This document shows positions 17,124 through 25,328 of a stretch of 64,000 nucleotides of DNA, piece by piece; within the stretch, counting starts at the first letter, position 1, and the number at the start of each line of letters is the position of its first letter. The DNA is taken from positions 124,001-188,000 of the forward strand of contig CACWJY010000001.1 of NCBI GenBank assembly GCA_902761355.1. Direction: 5' to 3'. Source of the DNA: Fibrobacter succinogenes (lineage in GTDB: Bacteria; Fibrobacterota; Fibrobacteria; Fibrobacterales; Fibrobacteraceae). The notes below the pieces were generated by a model, which searched no databases, had not been told where the DNA came from, and saw nothing but the letters and a program-made list of their open reading frames with translations. A program made the position numbers and the translations under genes.

Positions 17124-17771
17124 ATGGCTAAAATTCCTGCAGTTCTTATCTTTGGCGCACCGGGTTCTGGAAAGGGTACCGTTGGCGCAAAGCTCGCTGC
17201 TACTACTTCTCTCAAGCACATCTCTACGGGTGATATCTTCCGCGGTATCGCTCCGTCCAGCGAATCCGGCAAGCTCCTCGCTTCATACTCTAGCAAGGGC
17301 CTCTTGGTTCCGGACGAAGCCACTGTCGAAATCTTCGGTCGTTTCATCGAAGGTCTCGTGAACACCAATAAGGTGAATCCGGACAAGGACACCCTTCTCC
17401 TCGACGGTATTCCTCGCACGGTTGCTCAGGTCAAGCTCATTGAATCTGTGGTCGACGTGAAGCACATCTTCGTGCTCGACATCAAGGACGAAAAGACCAT
17501 CGTGGCCCGCCTCCTCAACCGCGCTAAGATTGAAGGCCGTAAGGATGACGCCGACGAAGCTGTCATCAAGAACCGCCTCAAGGTGTACAAGGAATCCACT
17601 GCCAAGGTGCTCGGCAAGTACAGCAAGTCCATCATCAGCCGCATTAACGGCGATAACACTCCGGACGAAGTGTTCTGCGACACTCTCGCTGCCTACGTGA
17701 AGTTCTGCAAGAGCGCTTGCAAGGCTTGCGCCAAGAAGGCTCCGGCTAAGAAGGCTTCCAAAAAGAAGTAA
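17124..17771 (+). CDS. Adenylate kinase-like nucleoside monophosphate kinase with Lys/Ala-rich tail
   Basis: 215 residues. The P-loop GAPGSGKGT and the AMP-site stretch HISTGDIFR are those of adenylate kinase, and DGIPRT replaces the usual DGFPRT. The LID region is short (RAKIEGRKDD), as in short-form adenylate kinases, and lacks the zinc-binding cysteines of long forms. The last 25 residues form a Cys- and Lys-rich tail (CKSACKACAKKAPAKKASKKK region) that is not part of the kinase fold. It probably interconverts ATP, AMP and ADP; a paralogous kinase role is possible because several family residues deviate. Confidence 0.82.
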   Translation: MAKIPAVLIFGAPGSGKGTVGAKLAATTSLKHISTGDIFRGIAPSSESGKLLASYSSKGLLVPDEATVEIFGRFIEGLVNTNKVNPDKDTLLLDGIPRTVAQVKLIESVVDVKHIFVLDIKDEKTIVARLLNRAKIEGRKDDADEAVIKNRLKVYKESTAKVLGKYSKSIISRINGDNTPDEVFCDTLAAYVKFCKSACKACAKKAPAKKASKKK

Positions 17772-17776
17772 TTTTA

Positions 17777-17828
17777 TTTAAGCTAAAAAGCTTAAAGAGA
17801 CCGTGGAAAATATCCGCGGTTTCTTTTT
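17777..17828 (+). terminator. Tandem hairpins ending in T-tract after the adenylate kinase gene
   Basis: First hairpin TTTAAGCT/AGCTTAAA (17777-17796), then GAGACCGTGG/CCGCGGTTTC (17797-17823) followed by five T. The second hairpin with its T-tract is the likely intrinsic terminator. Confidence 0.75.
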
Positions 17829-17941
17829 GTTTGGGGACAGCAAAATTTTTTGCATTTTAGTACGAAAAAACTTAAGAAAAACTTTCAAAGCTGATTATGT
17901 TTTTCTATTTTTACATCAAAATGAGTTTTTAAAGGTAAAAA

Positions 17942-20116
17942 ATGGAACCGAATCCGCAATATTCTTCTTCCGCTTCAAATTCTGCTTCTCATAATAAAGA
18001 TGATGACGAAATCGACTTGCTCGAAGTCTTGGGAATCCTTTTAAAGCATAAGCTTTTTCTTTCTGTATGTATCATCTTTGGTTGTGTTGTTGGATTTTTG
18101 GTCTCAAATTGGATGACCCCGCAATATACAAGCGACGCCCTTTTGCAGATTGATGTTAAGGGTAACAAGGCTGGTAAAGCTATGGGCGAAATGGGTGCCC
18201 TCTTGGATGTTGCTAGCCCGGCCGAAGCAGAAATTGAACTCTTGAAGAGCCGCATGGTGCTAAGTTTTGTGGTGGAACAGGAACATCTTTGTTTTAACGC
18301 TTATCCGATTGGTGCTCTGGATCGCTTGCTGCATAAACAGGGCCGCATGGATATTGAAAACCTTTATATTCCAGAAATAGCTCGTGCCGAAAAATGGACT
18401 GCGGAAGCGGTCAGTGAAAATGAAATTGCTGTTTATACGCCTGAAGGAATCAAACTATTGCAGGGACCTGTTGGAGAACGTCTGACTGCTGCCTATGGTG
18501 GCGATACTTTGGTGATTCAGGTGAAACACCTGCTTGCAACGCCGGGTCAGAAATTTGTAATTGCTCAGTCCGAACCTCTAGATGCGGTTCGAGGATTGGT
18601 GAAGTCCTTGGATGTCGCTGAAAAAGGCAAACAGACGGGTATTATTGGTGTTTCTTATACCAACCGCTATGCTGACAAGGCTGCTTCGGTTTTGAATTCT
18701 ATTGCCAATATCTATCTGCGTCAGAATGTCGAAATGCGCAGTGCTGAAGCCGAAAAAACTTTGGAGTTCTTGGAAGCGCAGCTCCCGGGTGTCAAGGCCA
18801 AGTTGGATACTGCAGAAAAGGCCTTGGCTGATTACCGATTGAAAATTGGCTCTGTGGATATGACGGGTGAAACGAGATCTCACCTTGAAAAGGTTGCAGA
18901 ACTCGAGAAACAAATTTTGGAATTGGATCAACAACGTCAAGAAGCCACTCGCTTGTTCAAGGAAGAACACCCGGCTGTTCAGACCATTATGCAGCAGCAG
19001 AGCCGTTTGCGTTCAGAACTTTCTAGGTTGAAAAAGTCTGCTGAAAATATGCCGAGAACGCAGCAAGATGTGTTGAGCTTGCAAGAAGAAGTTGCTGTGA
19101 ACAATGCTCAATACACGGCGATGCTTAACAATATCCAGCAGCTTCGTGTGGTGCGCGCTGGCGAAGTCGGTAACGTTCGTATAGTGGACTATGCCCAGAT
19201 TGAACGTAAGCCGAGCAAGCCGAATAAGAAAGTTGTCTTTGCTGGCTGTGTTGGCGGTTTTTTCCTTTTGGGTGCATTGCTGATTTACCTGTTGCAGATG
19301 ACCAAGCGTGGCGTTCGTAGCTCTCTCGAAATTGAACGTGAAACGGGAATCAGTGTTTACGCTAAAATTCCGAAATCCGAAAATACGATTTTGTCTCGCC
19401 GCAATAAGGGCAAGAATACGAAGCCTCTAGTGAATGAAGATCCTGAAGCTCCCGCGAGTGAATCGTTGCGTTCTCTTTATACGGCTATTGATTTTGCTGT
19501 TGCAGATATGCATGTGATGCTTGTGACTGGCATGATTCCGGGTGTCGGCAAGTCGTTTGTTTCTAAGAATGTTGCCGCGCTGTTTGCTGGGTCTGGCAAG
19601 AAAACGTTGTTGATTGATGCGGACATGCGTCGTGGCGTGGTTTATAGTCATCGTAAGCAAGGACTTGGTGATGTTCTTGAAGGTAAGTGTTCTTTGGATA
19701 GTGCAGTTGCTGATTCCATTACGCCGAATATGTTTGTGCTTGGTGCTGGTAAAACGACTGTTGCTCCTAGCGAACTATTGCGTGGCGATACCTTTAAGAA
19801 TTTGCTGGATGAGGCCAGGTCCAAGTTTGATATTGTAATTGTGGATACACCTCCTCTGGAATTGGTGACGGATACGGAATTGATTTATCCGAATGTTGAT
19901 TTTGCCTTGTTCGTACTTCATTACGGTAAGCATTCCATGGACCAGATTAAAGAATCCATGAAAAAACTTGATCGTTGCTGTGAAGGTAAACCAAGAGCAT
20001 TTGTAATGAACCACTGTGAACATGATGGCCATGGATACGGATATGGTGGCTACGGTGGTTATGGCTACTATGGTAAGTACGGCTATTACAACAAAGACAA
20101 AAAGAAAAGAAGCTAG
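17942..20116 (+). CDS. Wzc-like polysaccharide co-polymerase / tyrosine autokinase
   Basis: 724 residues. Chain-length Wzz domain with first membrane helix at about 36-55, a coiled-coil region (about 265-380) and second helix at about 428-450, then a BY-kinase domain: Walker A GMIPGVGKSF near 530, A' LLIDADMRRG and Walker B FDIVIVDTPP. The C-terminus is rich in Tyr and Gly (GYGYGGYGGYGYYGKYGYY), the expected autophosphorylation cluster of such kinases, in an unusually regular Gly-Tyr form. It controls export and length of a surface polysaccharide. The epimerase gene starts 17 nt downstream; no Wza-like exporter or glycosyltransferases are in the window. Confidence 0.93.
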   Translation: MEPNPQYSSSASNSASHNKDDDEIDLLEVLGILLKHKLFLSVCIIFGCVVGFLVSNWMTPQYTSDALLQIDVKGNKAGKAMGEMGALLDVASPAEAEIELLKSRMVLSFVVEQEHLCFNAYPIGALDRLLHKQGRMDIENLYIPEIARAEKWTAEAVSENEIAVYTPEGIKLLQGPVGERLTAAYGGDTLVIQVKHLLATPGQKFVIAQSEPLDAVRGLVKSLDVAEKGKQTGIIGVSYTNRYADKAASVLNSIANIYLRQNVEMRSAEAEKTLEFLEAQLPGVKAKLDTAEKALADYRLKIGSVDMTGETRSHLEKVAELEKQILELDQQRQEATRLFKEEHPAVQTIMQQQSRLRSELSRLKKSAENMPRTQQDVLSLQEEVAVNNAQYTAMLNNIQQLRVVRAGEVGNVRIVDYAQIERKPSKPNKKVVFAGCVGGFFLLGALLIYLLQMTKRGVRSSLEIERETGISVYAKIPKSENTILSRRNKGKNTKPLVNEDPEAPASESLRSLYTAIDFAVADMHVMLVTGMIPGVGKSFVSKNVAALFAGSGKKTLLIDADMRRGVVYSHRKQGLGDVLEGKCSLDSAVADSITPNMFVLGAGKTTVAPSELLRGDTFKNLLDEARSKFDIVIVDTPPLELVTDTELIYPNVDFALFVLHYGKHSMDQIKESMKKLDRCCEGKPRAFVMNHCEHDGHGYGYGGYGGYGYYGKYGYYNKDKKKRS

Positions 20117-20133
20117 TCTACGGAGTTGTTGAC

Positions 20134-21171
20134 ATGAAAGTTCTTGTGACCGGTGCTGCAGGGTTTATCGGTTCTAAAGTCATGCAGATGTTGGCTGCTC
20201 GTGGTGACGAGGTCGTTGGTTTAGACAACATCAACAATTATTATGATGTTCGTCTTAAGTATGGCCGCTTGCGAGAAAATGGCTTTGATTGCCCGTCGTG
20301 CGATATGGCTTGGGGGCAGATGCAAACGAGCTCCCGCTTTTCAAATTGCCGTTTTGTGCGCATGGGGCTAGAAGACAAGGCTTCGATTGATAGTCTTTTT
20401 GAAAAAGAAAAATTTGATAAGGTCTTAAACCTGGCGGCTCAGGCTGGGGTTCGTTACTCGATTACTAATCCGTATGCCTATATGCAGAGCAATATGGTAG
20501 GTTTTCTGAATATTTTGGAAGCCTGTCGCCACTTTGGTGTAAACCATCTTGTTTATGCATCTAGCAGTTCCGTGTATGGCATGAATTCTAAGGTGCCTTA
20601 TAACGAAGACGATAAGGTAGATTCTCCTGTTAGTTTGTATGCGGCTAGCAAGAAGAGCAACGAACTGATGGCCCATGCCTATGCAAAGTTGTATGGAATC
20701 GCCATGACGGGGCTCCGTTTCTTTACGGTTTATGGACCGTGGGGTCGTCCGGATATGTCGCCCATGCTTTTTGCAACGGCAATTGCGCGTGGTGAGCCCA
20801 TTAAGGTTTTCAACAATGGTGACATGATTCGTGATTTTACCTATATCGACGATATTGCCGAAGGTACCATTCATGTGCTTGACCGTAAGCCCGATGCAAA
20901 CCTCTGTGCGAACAATGTCCCGTACAAGGTTTATAACATCGGCTGTAGCCATCCTGTAAAGTTGATGGACTTTATTGATGAAATCGAAAAGGCTTATGGA
21001 ATGCCTGCTCAAAAGAAGTTTCTGCCGATGCAACCGGGTGATGTCTATCAAACGAATGCTGATACTTCTAAGCTGGAAGCCGAGGCCGACTACAAGCCGC
21101 ATTGGCGTTTGCATGATGGTATTCAACAATTCATGCAGTGGTTCAAAAGCGACCTGAATCCTTTGAAGTAA
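20134..21171 (+). CDS. NAD-dependent nucleotide-sugar epimerase (UDP-glucuronate 4-epimerase-like)
   Basis: 345 residues of the short-chain dehydrogenase epimerase fold. The NAD site is TGAAGFIG at the N-terminus, and the catalytic YxxxK is YAASK after SSSSVYG. NNYYDVRLKYGRL and the FFTVYGPWGRPDMSP stretch are typical of UDP-glucuronate 4-epimerases (CapI/LspL type). An insertion of about 25 residues after GRL, with two closely spaced Cys (CPSC) and a third Cys further on, is not usual for this group. The gene directly follows the Wzc-like kinase, suggesting it supplies a sugar precursor for the same polysaccharide. Confidence 0.88.
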   Translation: MKVLVTGAAGFIGSKVMQMLAARGDEVVGLDNINNYYDVRLKYGRLRENGFDCPSCDMAWGQMQTSSRFSNCRFVRMGLEDKASIDSLFEKEKFDKVLNLAAQAGVRYSITNPYAYMQSNMVGFLNILEACRHFGVNHLVYASSSSVYGMNSKVPYNEDDKVDSPVSLYAASKKSNELMAHAYAKLYGIAMTGLRFFTVYGPWGRPDMSPMLFATAIARGEPIKVFNNGDMIRDFTYIDDIAEGTIHVLDRKPDANLCANNVPYKVYNIGCSHPVKLMDFIDEIEKAYGMPAQKKFLPMQPGDVYQTNADTSKLEAEADYKPHWRLHDGIQQFMQWFKSDLNPLK

Positions 21172-21176
21172 TTTTC

Positions 21177-21184
21177 TATCTTTA
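21177..21184 (+). promoter_or_regulatory. Possible -7 element TATCTTTA, 5 nt before the cimA ATG
   Basis: TATCTTTA is one base from TAnnTTTG and lies 5 nt before the ATG at 21190, within the 18-nt gap after the epimerase gene. The AAGGA directly before the ATG could also act as a short ribosome-binding site, so readthrough from the epimerase remains possible. Confidence 0.35.
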
Positions 21185-21189
21185 AGGAC

Positions 21190-22893
21190 ATGAAAGTCCT
21201 TTTATATGATACTACCCTCCGTGACGGTAACCAAGACCGTAAGATAAGCCTTTCTCTTGCTGATAAGTTGCAGATTGCGCGAATTCTGGACCATTTCGGT
21301 TTTGATTACATTGAAGGGGGTTGGCCTAATCCGAGCAACCCGACTGATGAAGAATTTTTTCAGAAGATTAAGGATGTCAAGCTGAAGCATGCCAAGATAG
21401 CTGCATTCGGTTCGACTCGTCGTCCTAAGATGCTGCCCGAGAATGATCCCTTGTTGCAGGCACTTGTTAAATCGGGTGCTCCGGTTAAGACCATTTTTGG
21501 AAAGAGCTGGGACTTGCATGTGACGGATGTTATCCGTACGACGCTCGAAGAAAATCTTGATATGATTGAATCTTCGGTCGCCTACCTCAAGGATCATTCC
21601 GAAGAAGTGATTTATGATGCGGAACATTTTTTTGATGGCTACAAGGCAAATCCTGAATATGCAATAGAAACACTCCGTGCTGCCGAAAAGGGTTGTGCTG
21701 ATTGCATTGTTCTTTGTGATACCAATGGCGGCACGATGCCTTGGGAACTCGAAGAAATTGTAAAGGATGTAAAAAAGAAAATTTCGACGCCCATCGGAAT
21801 CCATGTTCATAATGATGCTGGCCTTGCCGTATGCAATAGCATCTATGCCGTTAAGAATGGCGCCTTGATGGTGCAGGGCGTGGTGAACGGCTATGGTGAA
21901 CGTTGCGGTAATGCAAATCTTACGACGATCGCCGCCGACCTTTACTTTAAGATGGGGGCGAAGTTCTTTGCCGCTAAAAAGATGGCAAGACTCCGTCAGT
22001 TGAGTAGTAATGTGGATCAGATTGTGAACTTGCCGAGCGATGTTCATGCACCGTATGTGGGGGATGCCGCCTTTGCGCATAAGGGCGGTGCTCACATCGA
22101 TGGTGTGATGAAGGTGTCTCGCAGCTTTGAACACATTGACCCGCATGCCGTGGGTAATGACCGCGTGTTTGTGACGAGCGATCAGGCAGGTGGTTCCTTG
22201 GTGGTTGAAAAGCTCAAGGCTATCAAGCCGGGCATCGATAAGAAGGACCCGGTGGTCGGTAAGCTTCTTACCCTTATCAAGGAACGTGAAAACGCTGGTT
22301 GGCATTTTGATAGCGCCGAGGCGAGTTTCAAGATGTTGGTATACCGTCAGCTGGGAATGGTCGAAGAACCGTTCAAGGTGCTGAACTACCGCGTGATTGA
22401 AGATAAGACTCCGCAGGGCGTTTCTGTGTCGCAGGCGACGGTTAAGCTCCAGATTGGCGACAAGATTAGCCATCAGGTGAGCGAAGGCGACGGTCCGGTG
22501 AACGCGCTTGATGCGGCGCTCCGTAAGGCATTGCTCCCGTTCTTCCCGAACATGGCGAAGGTCAAACTCGATGACTATAAGGTGCGCGTACTTGGAAGCA
22601 AGGTGGCCTCCGATGCGACGGTCCGCGTGTGGACAACTTTCGGCGACGAGAAAGGTTACTGGAATGTGGTCGGTGTTTCGAGCAACATCATCGAAGCTTC
22701 TTGGATGGCTTTCGTGGATGGCCTCACCTACAAGATTCTGGTGGACAACAAGGTGATTGAAAACGCCTACAAGCATCTGGACGTGAATCCAGTTGCTCCT
22801 GCCAAGGCAAAAGAGGAACCCGCTCCGACAAAATCGAAAAATTTGACTGCCCGTAAGGTCCGTAACCTCGCCGGTGTTTCAAGGAAAAAGTAA
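21190..22893 (+). CDS. cimA: Citramalate synthase (long CimA type)
   Basis: Condenses acetyl-CoA with pyruvate to citramalate, the first step of the pyruvate route to isoleucine. 567 residues. The N-terminal TIM barrel (about 1-270) has LYDTTLRDGNQ, the metal-binding HVHNDAG and NGYGERCGNANL; the C-terminal LeuA-type allosteric domain is at about 390-530. The length and the absence of a typical 2-isopropylmalate synthase N-terminus fit the long CimA group. A Lys-rich tail ends the protein. hisD starts 3 nt after the stop. ilvBN and leuB in the window serve the same branched-chain pathways. Confidence 0.92.
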   Translation: MKVLLYDTTLRDGNQDRKISLSLADKLQIARILDHFGFDYIEGGWPNPSNPTDEEFFQKIKDVKLKHAKIAAFGSTRRPKMLPENDPLLQALVKSGAPVKTIFGKSWDLHVTDVIRTTLEENLDMIESSVAYLKDHSEEVIYDAEHFFDGYKANPEYAIETLRAAEKGCADCIVLCDTNGGTMPWELEEIVKDVKKKISTPIGIHVHNDAGLAVCNSIYAVKNGALMVQGVVNGYGERCGNANLTTIAADLYFKMGAKFFAAKKMARLRQLSSNVDQIVNLPSDVHAPYVGDAAFAHKGGAHIDGVMKVSRSFEHIDPHAVGNDRVFVTSDQAGGSLVVEKLKAIKPGIDKKDPVVGKLLTLIKERENAGWHFDSAEASFKMLVYRQLGMVEEPFKVLNYRVIEDKTPQGVSVSQATVKLQIGDKISHQVSEGDGPVNALDAALRKALLPFFPNMAKVKLDDYKVRVLGSKVASDATVRVWTTFGDEKGYWNVVGVSSNIIEASWMAFVDGLTYKILVDNKVIENAYKHLDVNPVAPAKAKEEPAPTKSKNLTARKVRNLAGVSRKK

Positions 22894-22896
22894 GTT

Positions 22897-24186
22897 ATGC
22901 AAATTGTAAAAGTTACTCCGAAATCTGCTGAAATTGAACGCATCTGCGGCCGCGAGGTTGCTCCGTCTAAAGATATTCATGACAAGGTGATGCAAATTCT
23001 TGCCGATATCAAGAAGGGCGGCATCGCCAAGGCGACTGAATACGCTCAGAAGTTTGATGGCCTTAAGGGCAAGAACATTCGCGTGCCGGCATCTGCAATC
23101 GAAAAGTCTGCGGCCAAATGCCCTGCGGAACTTCAAAAGGCCTTAAAGCAGGCAATCAAGAACGTACGCGATTTCCATCAAAATCAGATGGAAGAATCCT
23201 GGCTTATGGAAGGCAAGGATGGTGTGGTTCTTGGTCAGCGTATTCGCCCGATGAAGCGTGTTGGTCTTTATGTGCCGGGTGGTGCTGGTATTTATCCGAG
23301 TACCGTGATTATGAATGCGGTGCCGGCTCTGGTGGCTGGCGTGCAGGATATCGTGGTGGTGACTCCGATTAAGGGTGAAATCAACCGCGCGGTAGCATTT
23401 GTTCTCAAGGAACTTGGCATTACTGAAGTTTACCATATTGGTGGTGCGCAGGCTATTGGTCTTTTGGCTTACGGCGCAAAAGATGCCAAGGGTAAGACGG
23501 TCGTAGAACGCGTCGACAAGATTGTGGGACCGGGCAATGTGTTTGCAGCCATTGCAAAGAAAGAAGTCTTTGGCGTTGTCGATATCGATATGGTGGCTGG
23601 TCCTTCGGAGGTGTTGGTTCTTTGTGATAACACTTGCGATCCGGATTTTGTCGCTGCAGACCTGCTTTCTCAGGCTGAACATGGTTCTGGCTTTGAGGCC
23701 GCCATCTGCATTACAGACAACATGGAAACGGCCCAGATGGTGAGTGCCTGTGTTGACGTTCAGGTGGAAAACTCACCGAAGCGAGAACTTTTGGAAAAGG
23801 TTCTTGGAAACTTTGGCCGTATTCTGGTGGTCAAGGATTGGTTTGACGGAATTGAAATTGCAAACCGCATTGCTCCGGAACATTTGGAAGTGATGACTGC
23901 CGAAGCGGAATCGATGGCTGCTCAGATTGAAAACGCTGGCGCTGTGTTTATCGGCCCGTGGTCCAGCGAACCGGTGGGTGACTACTTTGCTGGCCCCAAC
24001 CACGTGCTGCCTACCAACGGCACGGGTCGGTTCTTCAGCCCGCTTGGTGTGTACGACTTTCTCAAGCGTATGAGCATCATCCGCTACAGTGAAAAGGCCA
24101 TCAAAAAGAATGCGAAGGCGATTGCCGCCGTTGCTACTGAAGAAGGCTTTATCCACCACGCTGCAGCTGTTCTCAAGCGCCTGTAA
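22897..24186 (+). CDS. hisD: Histidinol dehydrogenase
   Basis: Catalyses the last two oxidation steps of histidine synthesis. 429 residues, normal length. Recognisable stretches are YVPGGAGIYPSTVIMNAVPA, the HIGGAQAIG motif, DKIVGPGN, DMVAGPSEVL, and the zinc-site region LLSQAEHG, with PNHVLPT near the C-terminus. It sits 3 nt after cimA, an unusual pairing of isoleucine and histidine genes; no other his genes are near. A strong terminator follows. Confidence 0.97.
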   Translation: MQIVKVTPKSAEIERICGREVAPSKDIHDKVMQILADIKKGGIAKATEYAQKFDGLKGKNIRVPASAIEKSAAKCPAELQKALKQAIKNVRDFHQNQMEESWLMEGKDGVVLGQRIRPMKRVGLYVPGGAGIYPSTVIMNAVPALVAGVQDIVVVTPIKGEINRAVAFVLKELGITEVYHIGGAQAIGLLAYGAKDAKGKTVVERVDKIVGPGNVFAAIAKKEVFGVVDIDMVAGPSEVLVLCDNTCDPDFVAADLLSQAEHGSGFEAAICITDNMETAQMVSACVDVQVENSPKRELLEKVLGNFGRILVVKDWFDGIEIANRIAPEHLEVMTAEAESMAAQIENAGAVFIGPWSSEPVGDYFAGPNHVLPTNGTGRFFSPLGVYDFLKRMSIIRYSEKAIKKNAKAIAAVATEEGFIHHAAAVLKRL

Positions 24187-24207
24187 TAGTTAAGTGCCTA
24201 TAAGAAG

Positions 24208-24233
24208 GGCTCCTCGTTTGAGGAGCCTTTTTT
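24208..24233 (+). terminator. Intrinsic terminator after hisD
   Basis: GGCTCCTC (24208-24215), loop GTTT, GAGGAGCC (24220-24227), then TTTTTT. It ends the cimA-hisD transcript. Confidence 0.9.
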
Positions 24234-24247
24234 AATTATAAACACTT

Positions 24248-25246
24248 TTAGAATAAAAACATTGTGCCGTCGCCGAGGTTGACACAGACTCGGTTACGTC
24301 CATTTTCTTTGGCATTGTATAGAGCATCATCGGCGCGTTTGATGATTGTCTCGACGGAATCGCCCGGTTGACGTTCTGTAAATCCAACGCTAATCGTGAC
24401 AGAAATGCAGTCATTTTTGTCGGGAAGCGGAATTTTCATCGCCTCGACAGTAGCGCGCAGTCTTTCACCTACGATCTTTGCGTTTTCGATACTTGTTCCT
24501 GGCAAGAAAATGGTGAATTCTTCGCCTCCGTAACGAACGGGCATGTCGGTTGGTCGCAAGCATTGCAAAATAGCCTTGGCGACGGCAATCAGCACCTGGT
24601 CGCCTACAAGGTGGCCGTAGGTGTCGTTGATGTTCTTAAAGTGATCGATATCCAACATGAATGCGGAAAGGTGTAGATTTCCGGCGTTACTGCGGCTGAG
24701 TTCGCGGGTGTACATTTCTTCGAGCCAACGGCGGTTATGAAGTCCGGTGAGAGAGTCCACCTTGGCGTTTTCTTCGATGCAACGGATATGGTATTCTTCT
24801 TCACATACAACCCTGTTGTTGTTGCGAAGTCGATGACTTAAAATCTGTAAAAAATTGAGACAAAGGTCATGTGACGCGTTCAGCATGGCGAGAGCCGTAT
24901 CGCCATCAATAATCAGAATTTTGCTAGTCTCTTTTGCATAGACCTTGGCGCTGGGTTTTACGTTCTCGAAAATAGACATTTCGCCGGCGCAATGCCCTGG
25001 TCTGATAAAGTCGGTGTAGTTGCCGCCTTGTGACTCGACTCTAACTTCTAGAAGACCATCTAGTAGGACGATAAGCCGCCGCATGGGGTGGTCAGGGTTG
25101 ATAAGCATTGTCCCTGGGGTGGCGACAAGAGTCTTACAGCCGAGCAGGTACCCTGCAAGGCTTTCGAAGGCGACATTCTTGAATATTTCTTGTCGCACGA
25201 ATTCTGCCCTAGAAATAGGCAGTGTTTCTAGTTCGTTAGCACTCAT
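24248..25246 (-). CDS. Cyclic nucleotide-binding-like domain fused to a GGDEF diguanylate cyclase
   Basis: 332 residues. The N-terminal half (about 25-140) has a CRP-like sensor fold: LIVLLDGLLEVRVES, GHCAGEMSIFEN. The C-terminal half is a GGDEF domain (about 165-325) with DSLTGLHNRR, MLDIDHFKNINDTYGHLVGD and an active-site GGEEF. RPTD lies five residues before GGEEF, a complete RxxD inhibitory site. It should make cyclic di-GMP in the cytoplasm under control of a small ligand bound by the N-terminal domain, with product inhibition. No EAL domain or DNA-binding helix-turn-helix is present. It stands alone on the minus strand. Confidence 0.92.
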   Translation of the reverse strand: MSANELETLPISRAEFVRQEIFKNVAFESLAGYLLGCKTLVATPGTMLINPDHPMRRLIVLLDGLLEVRVESQGGNYTDFIRPGHCAGEMSIFENVKPSAKVYAKETSKILIIDGDTALAMLNASHDLCLNFLQILSHRLRNNNRVVCEEEYHIRCIEENAKVDSLTGLHNRRWLEEMYTRELSRSNAGNLHLSAFMLDIDHFKNINDTYGHLVGDQVLIAVAKAILQCLRPTDMPVRYGGEEFTIFLPGTSIENAKIVGERLRATVEAMKIPLPDKNDCISVTISVGFTERQPGDSVETIIKRADDALYNAKENGRNRVCVNLGDGTMFLF

Positions 25247-25328
25247 ACCATAATTATATACAAAATCTTTTAAAACGGAACTCTAAAATGCTATTTTTTG
25301 GAAAAAGTATGGTAAAAAAGGTCTGTAA

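Noticed and set aside
21202-22776. Long minus-strand frame opposite cimA
   Set aside because: Antisense artefact of a strongly conserved gene, without start signal or family features.
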